Shown here: positions 44,159-52,475 of the stretch, in pieces
How the letters are laid out: each line of letters starts with the position of its first letter
Position numbering within the stretch: position 1 is the stretch's first letter
NCBI RefSeq assembly: GCF_024105735.1
Contig: NZ_JAAAML010000001.1
Coordinates: forward strand, 1,807,809-1,871,808
Direction of reading: 5' to 3'
DNA from: Parahoeflea alexandrii
Lineage (GTDB): Bacteria > Pseudomonadota > Alphaproteobacteria > Rhizobiales > Rhizobiaceae
Length of the DNA stretch: 64,000 nt
The notes under the pieces: model-generated
Databases searched by the model: none
Told to the model about the DNA's origin: nothing
The model's input: only the letters and a program-made list of their open reading frames with translations
Translations under genes and position numbers: made by a program

Positions 44159-44595
44159 CCGACGATCTCCGTCTTTGAGGAACTCTTCAGCTCAAGGCGG
44201 TCCATGCATTCGTTTCCTTTCAGGGCTTCGCCCTTGCAGGATGCGACGCCGTTGATCAGGACGCGGCCAATGTCGCCGCAGCGACTTTCGGGCAGATCGA
44301 ACTGGCGTACCCGTGTCTTTCCCTGCGGAAGCGCCTGGAAATCGAACAGGGCGAAACGCTCAACGGTGCCGGCGCGGTTGAACAGCACGGTTTCCAGGGA
44401 CATCTCGCTGATCTCGACGCCGGTGTTGTTGGTGGCCACGAACACGAGCCGACAGGCAGGGCCGACCTGTTCGAGCGCATTGAGGTCGAGGGAAAGCGCA
44501 GGCCGGTCCTGTTGATCGGCCTGCGCGGCTGTTGCGGCAATCGCAAGCCCTACGACGAGCGTCAGGATTGCAGGTTTGGAGCTTGCGATTGGCAT
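44155..44595 (-). CDS. Small secreted four-cysteine protein in the haem operon
   Basis: A 146-residue protein with a signal peptide (ALTLVVGLA-like hydrophobic core, cleavage near AAQAD) and a mature part of about 120 residues, with Cys48, Cys106, Cys120 and Cys130 likely forming two disulfides. Family unknown; I recall similar proteins next to ExbB in alphaproteobacteria. It lies 18 bases after hmuR and overlaps exbB by 4 bases, so it is made with the receptor and the motor. It may help TonB-ExbBD assembly or haem handling in the periplasm; this is inference. Confidence 0.8.
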   Translation of the reverse strand: MPIASSKPAILTLVVGLAIAATAAQADQQDRPALSLDLNALEQVGPACRLVFVATNNTGVEISEMSLETVLFNRAGTVERFALFDFQALPQGKTRVRQFDLPESRCGDIGRVLINGVASCKGEALKGNECMDRLELKSSSKTEIVG

Positions 44596-44613
44596 TTTTG
44601 GCCTCCTTGGAAC

Positions 44614-46740
44614 TTACCAGCCGAACTGCTTGGCGAGGCTGACCTTGAAGGTCCGGCCCTTGCCGTTGTCGTTGGACAGGAAGTCCCGATATCTGGTGTC
44701 GAAGACGTTCTCGACCCGGAAGGATGCTTCCCATCCGGCGAACTGGCTTTCCATGTCCGGCCGCCAGTTGATGTAGACATCATGGGTGTTGAAGGACGCG
44801 CGGCGGAGTCTTTCAGCGGCGAAGTCCGTCGTTGCTGCGGTGGGCATGGGTACCTTTGTCTCGGCAAAGACGAAGCGGCCTTCCCAACCGAAGCTCAGGC
44901 CGCGATCGGGCAGGCGGTAGCCGGCACCGATGTTGAGTTCAGCCGGTGCAACTTCCGTCAGCGCCGTGTTGTTGGTCAGGTCGGTTCCCACCGTCAGGCC
45001 AAGACCGGCATCGGCAAAGAAATTGTTGCTCTCGTAACCGGCCTCGAACTCGACACCGTAAATCTCCGCCCGGCCGACATTGACGTATTGCGGATACATG
45101 TTGCGCTGGCGGACAATGAGATCATCGATCTTGTTGTAGAAGCCGGTGGTCTTGAAATCGAAGCTGTCACCGGCCTGGATCAGGTCGGTTGTCGATACGA
45201 CAAAGCCCATTTCGTAATTGTTCGACTTTTCCTTCTTCAGACCGAGGCTGTAGTTCGGGGTTCGCCCGACACCGTAATCGTTGGAATAGATTTCATCGAG
45301 CGACGGAAACCGCTCGGTGTGCGCATAGGAGCCGAAGGCCGAGAAATTGTCGGTGAACTTGTAGAGAGCCGCGATTTTCGGAGAGAAGGCGGTGTCGGTC
45401 TTGTCTTCCGGAACCGCAGCACCGGTGAGCGTTCCAACGGAATCGCCGCCGCTGAGCCTCTGGTAATCAAAGCGGACACCCGGAATAAGCGTCAGCCTGT
45501 CGTTCCAGATGAATTCGTTCTGGACGAAGATCCCGGTCTGGAAGTCGGTGCCTTCGGGATGGTGGCCGAGAGGAGTGGCCGTGCCGGTGGTACGGTTCTG
45601 GCGGATGATCTGGCCGCCGACGGTGAGATAGTTCTCGTAAGTGTCGCCGGTCCATTCGAAGGTGTTCTGCCCGAGAAACTGGTAGCTCTCGTAACCGTAG
45701 GTCGAATCCTGGCCGATTGAGCTGAATGCGCCGAGCGAGGCATTGGTCTGCTCGTTTGTGATGTTATTGTAGGACAATGAAAGCTTCAGATCGAGCCAGG
45801 GATTGTCGGTTGCCGCATCCTCGTAGGAAATCTGCGCCTGCTTGTTGTTGACTACGCGGTCGACCGTGCCAAAGGCGCCGGTCGGCTGTAACTGCGAATA
45901 GCCCTGGTTGTCCTGGTCACTGGTAAACTGGCTGTAGCTGAGCTGGACTTTGCGCTCCCTGGCTTCATCGAGGTAGAACGTGCCCTTGGCCATTCCATTC
46001 GGTGTCGTGAACTCTGAGCCCTGCACCTCGAGCCCGCCGCCGTCCCTGAATGCGTCAGCCGTGCGGTAGTTGCCGGTGAGCAGCACTTCAGCGTAGTCGC
46101 TGAGGCGGAGAGCGAGAATGGCACTGGTCAGATAGCCGTTCGGGTTTGAATCATAGGTTCCCTTAAGCTTGAGTGTGCCGGTCTGACCGTCCGCGAGAAA
46201 ATCGGACGCGTCCTTGGTTTCGAAATTGACCACGCCGCCGAGCGCACCGGAGCCGTAGAGCGTCGATGAGGCTGGGCCGCGCAGCACTTCCACCCGCTTG
46301 AACAGTTCGGGATCATTGAAGAAACCGCCCATCCTGTATTGCTCGAAGAACTGCGGGACACCGTCCACATTTACAATGATGCGGCCTTCATCGGAGGCGG
46401 ATTCGCCCTTGCCGATACCGCGAATGTTGAAGGATTGGCCGAGTGCGCGGTTGGCGCCGCCGATCACGCTAACATTGGGCACGTCCTTGAGCAGGTCGGT
46501 CACCGTGGAGGCCTGCCTCTCATCGATATCCTGCTGTTCGAGGGCGGTGACCGCCTGCGGTGTTTCGGTTGCGACCTTGGCGCGCCCGGCGCCAAGCACG
46601 AGCCGTTGCAGCAGGGTAAAGCCATTTTGCGGCTTTGCTTCCTCTTGCGCATGTGCCGACGGCACCGCCGTCAGCGCCGTTGTGGTGCACAGTGCCAATG
46701 TCACTGCAGTGCGGGTTAGGTTAATTCTCATAGCAGTCAT
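44614..46740 (-). CDS. hmuR: TonB-dependent haem receptor
   Basis: A 708-residue outer-membrane receptor. A signal peptide (MRINLTRTAVTLALCTTTALT) is followed by the plug domain, with a TonB-box-like segment near LVLGAGRAKVATETPQAVTAL, NIRGIGKGESASDEGRI and VLRGPASSTLYGSGALGGVV, then a beta-barrel ending in aromatic VSLAKQFGW. In canonical HmuR proteins the FRAP and NPNL loops flank the haem-binding His; here the matching area reads AHTERFPSLDEIY and GRTPNYSLGLKKEKSNNYE, so both boxes have drifted. The ATG at 46740 has AAGG about 9 bases upstream. It is divergent from hmuP and carries an IRO box. Confidence 0.92.
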   Translation of the reverse strand: MTAMRINLTRTAVTLALCTTTALTAVPSAHAQEEAKPQNGFTLLQRLVLGAGRAKVATETPQAVTALEQQDIDERQASTVTDLLKDVPNVSVIGGANRALGQSFNIRGIGKGESASDEGRIIVNVDGVPQFFEQYRMGGFFNDPELFKRVEVLRGPASSTLYGSGALGGVVNFETKDASDFLADGQTGTLKLKGTYDSNPNGYLTSAILALRLSDYAEVLLTGNYRTADAFRDGGGLEVQGSEFTTPNGMAKGTFYLDEARERKVQLSYSQFTSDQDNQGYSQLQPTGAFGTVDRVVNNKQAQISYEDAATDNPWLDLKLSLSYNNITNEQTNASLGAFSSIGQDSTYGYESYQFLGQNTFEWTGDTYENYLTVGGQIIRQNRTTGTATPLGHHPEGTDFQTGIFVQNEFIWNDRLTLIPGVRFDYQRLSGGDSVGTLTGAAVPEDKTDTAFSPKIAALYKFTDNFSAFGSYAHTERFPSLDEIYSNDYGVGRTPNYSLGLKKEKSNNYEMGFVVSTTDLIQAGDSFDFKTTGFYNKIDDLIVRQRNMYPQYVNVGRAEIYGVEFEAGYESNNFFADAGLGLTVGTDLTNNTALTEVAPAELNIGAGYRLPDRGLSFGWEGRFVFAETKVPMPTAATTDFAAERLRRASFNTHDVYINWRPDMESQFAGWEASFRVENVFDTRYRDFLSNDNGKGRTFKVSLAKQFGW

Positions 46741-46777
46741 AACGCCCTTACCTTGGATCCATCTGATTGATGATTAG

Positions 46778-46811
46778 CTGGCTGGCGGTACGCTTGCTCG
46801 CTTGCTGGCTT
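46778..46811 (-). promoter_or_regulatory. Bipartite leader motif of the hmuR mRNA
   Basis: On the minus strand the hmuR leader contains AAGCCAGC (complement of 46804-46811) and, 17 bases on, GCCAGCCAG (complement of 46778-46786). The same two blocks occur in the hmuP leader. Placed near the predicted 5' end of the mRNA; candidate site for HmuP-dependent control. Confidence 0.6.
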
Positions 46812-46817
46812 TTTCGG

Positions 46818-46846
46818 TTTATCGAGTTCAAAATCAAACTTGACAA
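46818..46846 (-). promoter_or_regulatory. hmuR promoter
   Basis: On the minus strand TTGTCA (46846-46841) is a -35 box with five of six consensus bases, and GATAAA (46823-46818) is a -10 box after exactly 17 bases. The -35 box overlaps an IRO box, which fits iron-dependent repression. Confidence 0.6.
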
Positions 46847-46855
46847 TTTTGCTCA
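46841..46855. promoter_or_regulatory. IRO box (RirA site) of hmuR
   Basis: TGA-N9-TCA, with CAATTTTGC between the half-sites. This is the RirA iron-responsive operator pattern of rhizobia. It overlaps the hmuR -35 box. Confidence 0.7.
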
Positions 46856-46884
46856 GCTTATGCGAGACACCGATTACTAAAACT

Positions 46885-46899
46885 TGAGCGCTTTCGTCA
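46885..46899. promoter_or_regulatory. IRO box (RirA site) of hmuP
   Basis: TGA-N9-TCA with GCGCTTTCG between the half-sites, immediately before TATAAA (46903-46908), a likely -10 box of the rightward hmuPSTUV unit. A -35 match is weak. Confidence 0.7.
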
Positions 46900-46926
46900 A
46901 GATATAAACGCGCAATTAATTTCGCC

Positions 46927-46948
46927 AAGCCAGCGTCAAGCCAGCCAG
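46927..46948 (+). promoter_or_regulatory. Bipartite leader motif of the hmuP mRNA
   Basis: AAGCCAGC (46927-46934) and GCCAGCCAG (46940-46948), 5 bases apart, lie in the 5' leader just before hmuP. Both blocks recur in the hmuR leader. Confidence 0.6.
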
Positions 46949-46960
46949 GCCAACACACGG

Positions 46961-47161
46961 ATGTTGACCATGGACAAGAACTCTCGCGAAGAAAGCGCTG
47001 CAGCGCAGCGGTTCGAGCTTTCGCAAGCGGACCGTTCGGCCGAACGGATCATCGAATCCCGAGCCCTGTTCGGAGATGGCAAAGAGATCGGCATCGAGCA
47101 TGACGGTGCCGTCTACCGCCTGAAAATCACCAGGCAAGGCAAATTGATTCTCAACAAGTGA
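46961..47161 (+). CDS. hmuP: Hemin uptake protein HmuP/HemP
   Basis: A small protein of 63-66 residues with the HemP signature in its second half: ESRALFGDGKEIGIEHDGAVYRLKITRQGKLILNK. In rhizobia HmuP is a regulatory protein needed for full expression of the haem receptor gene. The start is uncertain: ATG at 46961 or ATG at 46970 (MDKNSREES); neither has a strong ribosome site. It is divergent from hmuR and 8 bases before hmuS, the first gene of the rightward haem operon. Confidence 0.92.
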   Translation: MLTMDKNSREESAAAQRFELSQADRSAERIIESRALFGDGKEIGIEHDGAVYRLKITRQGKLILNK

Positions 47162-47169
47162 GCTGGCAA

Positions 47170-48243
47170 ATGAACACGAATTCTCTTCCCGACGCGGCCG
47201 CCATCAAGGAGGCCCGCCGCAACAATCTGAAAATGCGCGAGCGAGATCTCGCCACCCAGTTGGGGATATCCGAGGCCCAGTTTCTCGAAGCCTTCGTCGG
47301 AGACCATGTCGACCGGATTGAACCCGATCTCGATGTGTTCTTCCCGATGCTCAATCAAGCCGGGGAAGTGATGGCGCTGTCACGCAACGACAATGCGGTT
47401 CACGAGAAGACCGGTGTTTATGAAAAGTTTTCGGCGGGAAAACACGCATCAATGGTGCTGGGGCAAGACATCGACCTGCGCATTTTCCCCAAGCACTGGC
47501 AGCACGCCTATCATGTTGCAAAGCCTCTGGATGATGGGTCGGTGCAGCGCAGCTTCCAGTTTTTCGACGCTCATGGCGACGCTGTCCACAAGGTCTTCGC
47601 CCGCGAGGCCACAGATCTCGAAAAGTGGAACCTGATGCGCGAACGGCTGCACAGGGAAGACGCCGGGCCGGTTTTCAAGGTGGCCACGCCCGCCAAGGCA
47701 TTTGAAGCACCGGCGGAAAAGGCGGTTGCCGTCTTGCGAGAAAGCTGGGCCGGAATGGAAGACACGCATCAGTTCCAGACGATGCTGCGCAAGGCCAGGA
47801 TTTCACGGCACGACGCCATCCGTCTGATAGGCGAGGATTTTGCCGAAAGACTGACCGGTGATGCCGTCAACATCCTGTTTGACCGGTTGTCCGAGGAACA
47901 GGTGCCGATCATGGCCTTTGTGCGCAATCCGGGGATCCTGCAGATCCATTCCGGACCAGTGCGCAACATCAAGCAGGTCGGGCCGTGGCTGAACGTCCTC
48001 GACAGCGGCTTTCATCTGCATCTTCGCTCGGACCGGTTTGCCGCGATCTGGGTTGTACGGAAACCGACCAAGAACGGCGATATCTTTTCGATCGAGGTCT
48101 TCGACGAGCATGACGAGCAGATCATCCTGATCAATGGTGACCGTCGTGGCGGTGATGTTTCAGAGCGTGTCTCGCGCTGGGACGCCATGATTCATGCGCT
48201 GCCGCGCATCAGCGAGATGGAAGGTCTGGAGGTGGCGCAATGA
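47170..48243 (+). CDS. hmuS: Hemin-degrading/haem-transfer factor HmuS
   Basis: A 357-residue cytoplasmic HemS/ChuX-family protein made of two similar halves, visible as AVHEKTGVYEKFS...LGQDIDLRIFPKHWQHAYHV and, in the second half, ILQIHSGPVRNIKQVGPWLNVLDSGFHLHLRSDRFAAIWVVRKP. It binds imported haem and passes it on or degrades it. The ATG at 47170 is chosen (MNTNSLPDAAAIKEARRNN). Its stop overlaps the hmuT start by 4 bases. An IsdG-like enzyme in the divergent arm could receive the haem. Confidence 0.94.
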   Translation: MNTNSLPDAAAIKEARRNNLKMRERDLATQLGISEAQFLEAFVGDHVDRIEPDLDVFFPMLNQAGEVMALSRNDNAVHEKTGVYEKFSAGKHASMVLGQDIDLRIFPKHWQHAYHVAKPLDDGSVQRSFQFFDAHGDAVHKVFAREATDLEKWNLMRERLHREDAGPVFKVATPAKAFEAPAEKAVAVLRESWAGMEDTHQFQTMLRKARISRHDAIRLIGEDFAERLTGDAVNILFDRLSEEQVPIMAFVRNPGILQIHSGPVRNIKQVGPWLNVLDSGFHLHLRSDRFAAIWVVRKPTKNGDIFSIEVFDEHDEQIILINGDRRGGDVSERVSRWDAMIHALPRISEMEGLEVAQ

Positions 48244-49157
48244 GTCCCGTGAACACATCAGGGCCAAGCCATTTCACCCGTCGCGGCGCGCTTCTCGCCG
48301 GGTTCGGCTGCGCTGTCTTCTTGGCATTGCCGCTGGCTTCCGGTGCTGCCCTTGCCGGCGACGCCAAGGCGCAGCGGGTCCTCGCCATCGGTGGCGCGGT
48401 GACCGAGATTGTCTATGCGCTGGGTGAACAGGAGCGGTTGGTCGGTCGCGATTCGACCTCTAGCTATCCGCCGGAGGCGACCGCCTTGCCGGATGTGGGC
48501 TACATCCGCGCGCTTTCGCCAGAAGGCGTGTTGTCGGTAAAACCGGACCTGATTCTTGCCCGCGAGAACAACGGCCCGCGCGAAGCGGTCGAGGTGCTCA
48601 AGAGCACAGGGGTGCGCTGGGTCGATGTGCCCGACACCTTCACGCTTGAAGGCATTGATGAAAACATCACCATCATCGCCCGCGAACTCGGTGTGGAAGA
48701 AAAGGGTGAGGCGCTGAAGCGGAAAGTCGCCAATGATATCGCCACGGCCCGCGAGCATCTGGCAAGCGTTGAAGACAAGCGCAAGGTCATGTTCGTGCTG
48801 GCGCTGACGGATGACAAGGTCAACGCGTCCGGCACCGGCACCGCGGCAAGCAACATCATCGAACTGGCCGGCGCCGAGAATGTCATCAGCGAGTTCAAGG
48901 GCTACAAGCAGATCAGCAACGAAGCGGTGATCAATGCCGCACCCGAAGTGATCCTGATGATGAACGGGCGCGGTGCGACCGCCGATCATGCGGCTATGGA
49001 CGCGCTGATCGAGGCCCATCCGGCGCTGTCGACGACGCCGGCGGTGAAGAATGGCAGGATCATCAGGATGGACGGACTGTTGATGCTCGGGTTCGGCCCA
49101 CGGACCGGCGAGGCCATCAGCCAGCTTGCAGGGGCGCTCTACGGCCATGAGCATTAG
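48240..49157 (+). CDS. hmuT: Haem ABC transporter substrate-binding protein
   Basis: A 305-residue periplasmic haem-binding protein. The N-terminus has a Tat-like motif TRRGALLAGFG followed by a hydrophobic stretch and a cleavage region near SGAALAGD, so export could be by Tat or Sec. The mature protein has the class III fold, with VLAIGGAVTEIVYALGEQERLVGRDSTSSYP and LPDVGYIRALSPEGVL; the Tyr in VGYIRALS is the expected haem ligand. The gene overlaps hmuS by 4 bases and hmuU by 11. Confidence 0.94.
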   Translation: MSPVNTSGPSHFTRRGALLAGFGCAVFLALPLASGAALAGDAKAQRVLAIGGAVTEIVYALGEQERLVGRDSTSSYPPEATALPDVGYIRALSPEGVLSVKPDLILARENNGPREAVEVLKSTGVRWVDVPDTFTLEGIDENITIIARELGVEEKGEALKRKVANDIATAREHLASVEDKRKVMFVLALTDDKVNASGTGTAASNIIELAGAENVISEFKGYKQISNEAVINAAPEVILMMNGRGATADHAAMDALIEAHPALSTTPAVKNGRIIRMDGLLMLGFGPRTGEAISQLAGALYGHEH

Positions 49158-50238
49158 TGTTGAAACCGGCATGAACCCGCCACACGGCGCATATGCGGGC
49201 GACCGGACCTGGTTCGCCCGCAGAATGCTGCTGGCGCTGGTGGTCGTGCTCGTGCTGACGGCGATGTTCAGCATTGCTTCGGGCGCCACCGATACATCGG
49301 TGGTCTCGGTCGCATGGGCGCTTGTCTCCGGGCAGGACGATCTCATCAGCGCGGTCGAGCGCGTGGTGATCCTCGATATCCGCATGCCCCGTACATTGCT
49401 GGGCATGCTGATCGGCGCGGCGCTTGCGGTGTCGGGGGCGACCATGCAGGGCCTGTTCCGCAACCCGCTCGCCGACCCCGGCATTGTCGGCGTTTCGGCC
49501 GGCGCCAGCCTCGGTGCGGTGACATTCATCGTGCTCGGAGCGGGAGCCCTGGCGCCGGTGGCGTCCTTTCTCGGCATGTACCACATTCCGTTCGCGGCCT
49601 TTATCGGCGGCCTGGTGTTCACCATGGCGCTTTACCGGATATCGACCCGGAACGGCAGGACCTCGGTTGCGACCATGCTGCTTGCCGGCATCGCGCTAGG
49701 GGCAATGGCGGGCGCCTTCACCGGGCTTCTGGTGTTCTGGGCCGATGACGAGCAGTTGCGCGATCTCACCTTCTGGGGATTGGGTTCAATCGCCGGGGCG
49801 ACATGGATCAAGGTGCTGGCCGTTGCCCCGATCATCGTTCCTATCCTGGTCTTTTCCCCCTTCATGGCGCGCGGGCTGAACGCCATGACGCTGGGGGAAG
49901 CGACCGCGCAGCATCTCGGTGTCAATGTCCAGGTCTTCAAACGCGTGGCGATTGTCATGGTTGCCGCGGCCACCGGTGCATGTGTGGCGGTGTCGGGCGG
50001 TATCGGCTTTGTCGGGATCGTGGTGCCACACCTGTTGCGGCTGCTGATCGGTCCGGATCACCGGTTTCTACTGCCGGCCTGCGCGCTGCTCGGGGCTGTG
50101 ATGCTGCTGTTTGCCGATGCGATCGCGCGGCAGATCGTGGCGCCTGCGGAGCTGCCGATCGGTATCGTCACCGCGGCCATTGGCGCGCCGTTCTTTCTCT
50201 GGATCCTGCTGCGCAGGCGCGGGCTGATGGATATCTGA
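49147..50238 (+). CDS. hmuU: Haem ABC transporter permease
   Basis: A 363-residue FecCD/BtuC-family permease with about nine to ten hydrophobic spans. The family signature RMPRTLLGMLIGAALAVSGATMQGLFRNPLADPGIVGVSAGA is intact, as is FVGIVVPHLLRLLIGPDHRFLLPACALLG. The ATG at 49147 lies within the last codons of hmuT (11-base overlap); starts further upstream would overlap more. It forms the inner-membrane channel with HmuV. Confidence 0.94.
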   Translation: MSISVETGMNPPHGAYAGDRTWFARRMLLALVVVLVLTAMFSIASGATDTSVVSVAWALVSGQDDLISAVERVVILDIRMPRTLLGMLIGAALAVSGATMQGLFRNPLADPGIVGVSAGASLGAVTFIVLGAGALAPVASFLGMYHIPFAAFIGGLVFTMALYRISTRNGRTSVATMLLAGIALGAMAGAFTGLLVFWADDEQLRDLTFWGLGSIAGATWIKVLAVAPIIVPILVFSPFMARGLNAMTLGEATAQHLGVNVQVFKRVAIVMVAAATGACVAVSGGIGFVGIVVPHLLRLLIGPDHRFLLPACALLGAVMLLFADAIARQIVAPAELPIGIVTAAIGAPFFLWILLRRRGLMDI

Positions 50239-50239
50239 C

Positions 50240-51034
50240 ATGCTGGACGTGCGAAACATTCATGTCCGTCTGGGCAAGACCGAAATCCTGCATGGGATCG
50301 ACATGCAGGCCGCAAAAGAGCAGTTCACCGTGATCATAGGCCCGAATGGTTCGGGCAAGACCACCTTGCTGCGGGCGCTGACCGGCGAGATCGGCTTCGA
50401 GGGCAATGTAAGCCTCAACGGTGTCGATATCGCCAGCGCCCGGCCGGTGGAGCTTGCCAGCCTGCGCGGAGTGCTGCCGCAATCTGCCAACCTATCGTTT
50501 CCCTTCACCGTGCATGAAGTGGTGCGACTGGGGCTGACCACAGGCATCCAGACCGGAGCCGATGCAGGCAGCCGCGTCGACCAGGCGTTGGCCGCGGTCG
50601 ACCTTCAGGGGTTCGGGGGCCGCTTTTACCAGGAACTGTCCGGTGGGGAGCAGCAGCGAGTTCAACTGGCAAGGGTTCTCACCCAGGTCTGGGAGCCGGT
50701 TTTCGAGGGGAAACCGCGATGTCTATTTCTGGACGAGCCCATTTCCAGTCTCGACATCAGGCACCAGCTGCAGATCATGCAGATCGCGCGGCGCTATGCC
50801 GAGGCTGGCGGCGGCGTCATCGCCATCCTGCACGATCTCAATCTGACCGCCCATTTCGCCGACCATGTGGTGCTGATGAGCGGGGGCAGGGTGCATGCCA
50901 GCGGTCACCCACACGCAGTTCTCACGCCATCCAACCTCGAGGCCGTCTATGGCTGTCCGATGGCGGTTGGTACTGTTCCGGCAGGGATGGATTTCTTCGT
51001 TCTGCCGCTGATCAGCTCGAGCCAGACGGCCTGA
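50240..51034 (+). CDS. hmuV: Haem ABC transporter ATP-binding protein
   Basis: A 264-residue ATPase of the FepC/BtuD type. Walker A is GPNGSGKTTLLRAL near residue 35, the signature QELSGGEQQRVQLARVL near 132, Walker B CLFLDEPISSLD near 160 and the switch His in AILHDLN near 197. It ends the hmuPSTUV operon, one base after the hmuU stop. A 186-base gap without a clear terminator follows. Confidence 0.95.
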   Translation: MLDVRNIHVRLGKTEILHGIDMQAAKEQFTVIIGPNGSGKTTLLRALTGEIGFEGNVSLNGVDIASARPVELASLRGVLPQSANLSFPFTVHEVVRLGLTTGIQTGADAGSRVDQALAAVDLQGFGGRFYQELSGGEQQRVQLARVLTQVWEPVFEGKPRCLFLDEPISSLDIRHQLQIMQIARRYAEAGGGVIAILHDLNLTAHFADHVVLMSGGRVHASGHPHAVLTPSNLEAVYGCPMAVGTVPAGMDFFVLPLISSSQTA

Positions 51035-51220
51035 TACGCCACAGGCGGCCGGGCCGACGCATCGCGTCTTCTCTCCCTGTTACAGTTCGATTTTCTCCAT
51101 CCATCGGGCCGGCAGGGTGCGGGCGGCCCGACTGGCCGCTTTGTTGAAATCTGGCCGCAGTCGATTGCCTCTGGCTGACCCAGGCGATAGCGTCTGGCGA
51201 AAATCACGCAAGGAATTCCG

Positions 51221-52369
51221 ATGACTGCAGTCCCCCATCTGTTTCAACCGCTGACATTACGCTCGATCTCGACCCGCAACAGGGTGGTGATTTCTCCCAT
51301 GTGCCAGTATTCGGCCCATGACGGGCACATGGACGACTGGCACCTGACCCATCTCGGCCGGTTCGCCATCGGTGGCGCCGGGATCGTCTTCACGGAAGCC
51401 ACCGCAGTTCAAAAACGCGGCCGCATCACCCATGGATGCCCGGGCATCTGGACAGACAGCCAGATCCCGGGGCATGCCCGGGTGGCGCAGTTTGCGCTCC
51501 GCAACGGTGCCATTCCGGCGATCCAGCTCGGCCATGCCGGACGCAAGGGAGGCATGCAGCGGCCGTGGTTCGGAAACGGGCCGCTCAACGATGCCGATTT
51601 CGCACGCGGTGACATGCCGTGGACACCTGTCGGCCCGTCCGGATTGCCGGTGGCTGAAGGCTGGCCGGTGCCGCATGCGCTGACAGTACAGGAAATCGGC
51701 GAACTGCTGGATGACTACGAAGCCGCTGCACGGCGCGCACTGTCCGCCGGATACAAGATTGCCGAAATTCATGGCGCCCACGGTTACCTCGTGCACAGTT
51801 TCCTCTCGCCGCTGTCCAACAAGCGGACCGATGGATACGGCGGAAGCCTCGAGGGGCGGATGCGGCTGGCGCTGGAGATCTCGGCGCGGGTCCGTGCGGT
51901 TTGGCCCGACGATCTGCCGCTGTTCTTCCGCACATCCGCCGTTGATGGTGTGCCGGAAGGCTGGACGCTTGACGATACGGTGGTTCTGGCGGGCGAACTC
52001 AAGCGGATCGGCGTTGACGTGATGGACTGCTCCTCAAGCGGTATCGCCGGTGCGGCGACGGCAGGTGGCGGCCAGAAGCGCCAGCCCGGTTTCCAGGTGC
52101 CCTATGCCGAGCGGGTGCGAAACGACGTTGGCATGACGACCATGGCGGTAGGGCTGATCACCCATCCGCAACAGGCGGAAGAAATCCTGGCAGAAGGACG
52201 CGCCGATCTCATCGCCATCGGGCGGGAGGCGCTTGTGGATCCGAACTGGGCTCTGCATGCGGCGCGCGATCTCGGCCATGACACGCTGTTCGAAACATGG
52301 CCGGAGCAATCAGGCTGGTGGCTGGCGGGCCGGCAGAAGACTTCCGATTTCTATCAGCCGCGCGACTGA
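51221..52369 (+). CDS. Old Yellow Enzyme-type NADH:flavin oxidoreductase
   Basis: A 382-residue FMN-binding TIM-barrel ene-reductase of the YqjM/xenobiotic-reductase subgroup. VVISPMCQYSAHDG holds the redox-tuning Cys, IQLGHAGRKG binds FMN, and AEIHGAHGYLVHSFLSPLSNKRTDGYGGSLEGRMR is the conserved active-site run with the substrate-binding His pair. It reduces activated C=C bonds of alpha,beta-unsaturated compounds with NAD(P)H. The physiological substrate is unknown. It is not clearly linked to the haem operon upstream. Confidence 0.93.
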   Translation: MTAVPHLFQPLTLRSISTRNRVVISPMCQYSAHDGHMDDWHLTHLGRFAIGGAGIVFTEATAVQKRGRITHGCPGIWTDSQIPGHARVAQFALRNGAIPAIQLGHAGRKGGMQRPWFGNGPLNDADFARGDMPWTPVGPSGLPVAEGWPVPHALTVQEIGELLDDYEAAARRALSAGYKIAEIHGAHGYLVHSFLSPLSNKRTDGYGGSLEGRMRLALEISARVRAVWPDDLPLFFRTSAVDGVPEGWTLDDTVVLAGELKRIGVDVMDCSSSGIAGAATAGGGQKRQPGFQVPYAERVRNDVGMTTMAVGLITHPQQAEEILAEGRADLIAIGREALVDPNWALHAARDLGHDTLFETWPEQSGWWLAGRQKTSDFYQPRD

Positions 52370-52475
52370 GATGTTTGCCTGCGTGGCGCGTGCGAACTGT
52401 CGACTTGCCTGCCCGATATGGTAATGGGGGTGGCGCGCTTGGGTGCGTGTCAATCAGGGGGCGGAGAAGCAGGAC

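Noticed and set aside
48258-49625. Leftward 455-codon open frame
   Set aside because: Antisense to hmuT and hmuU; no family features.
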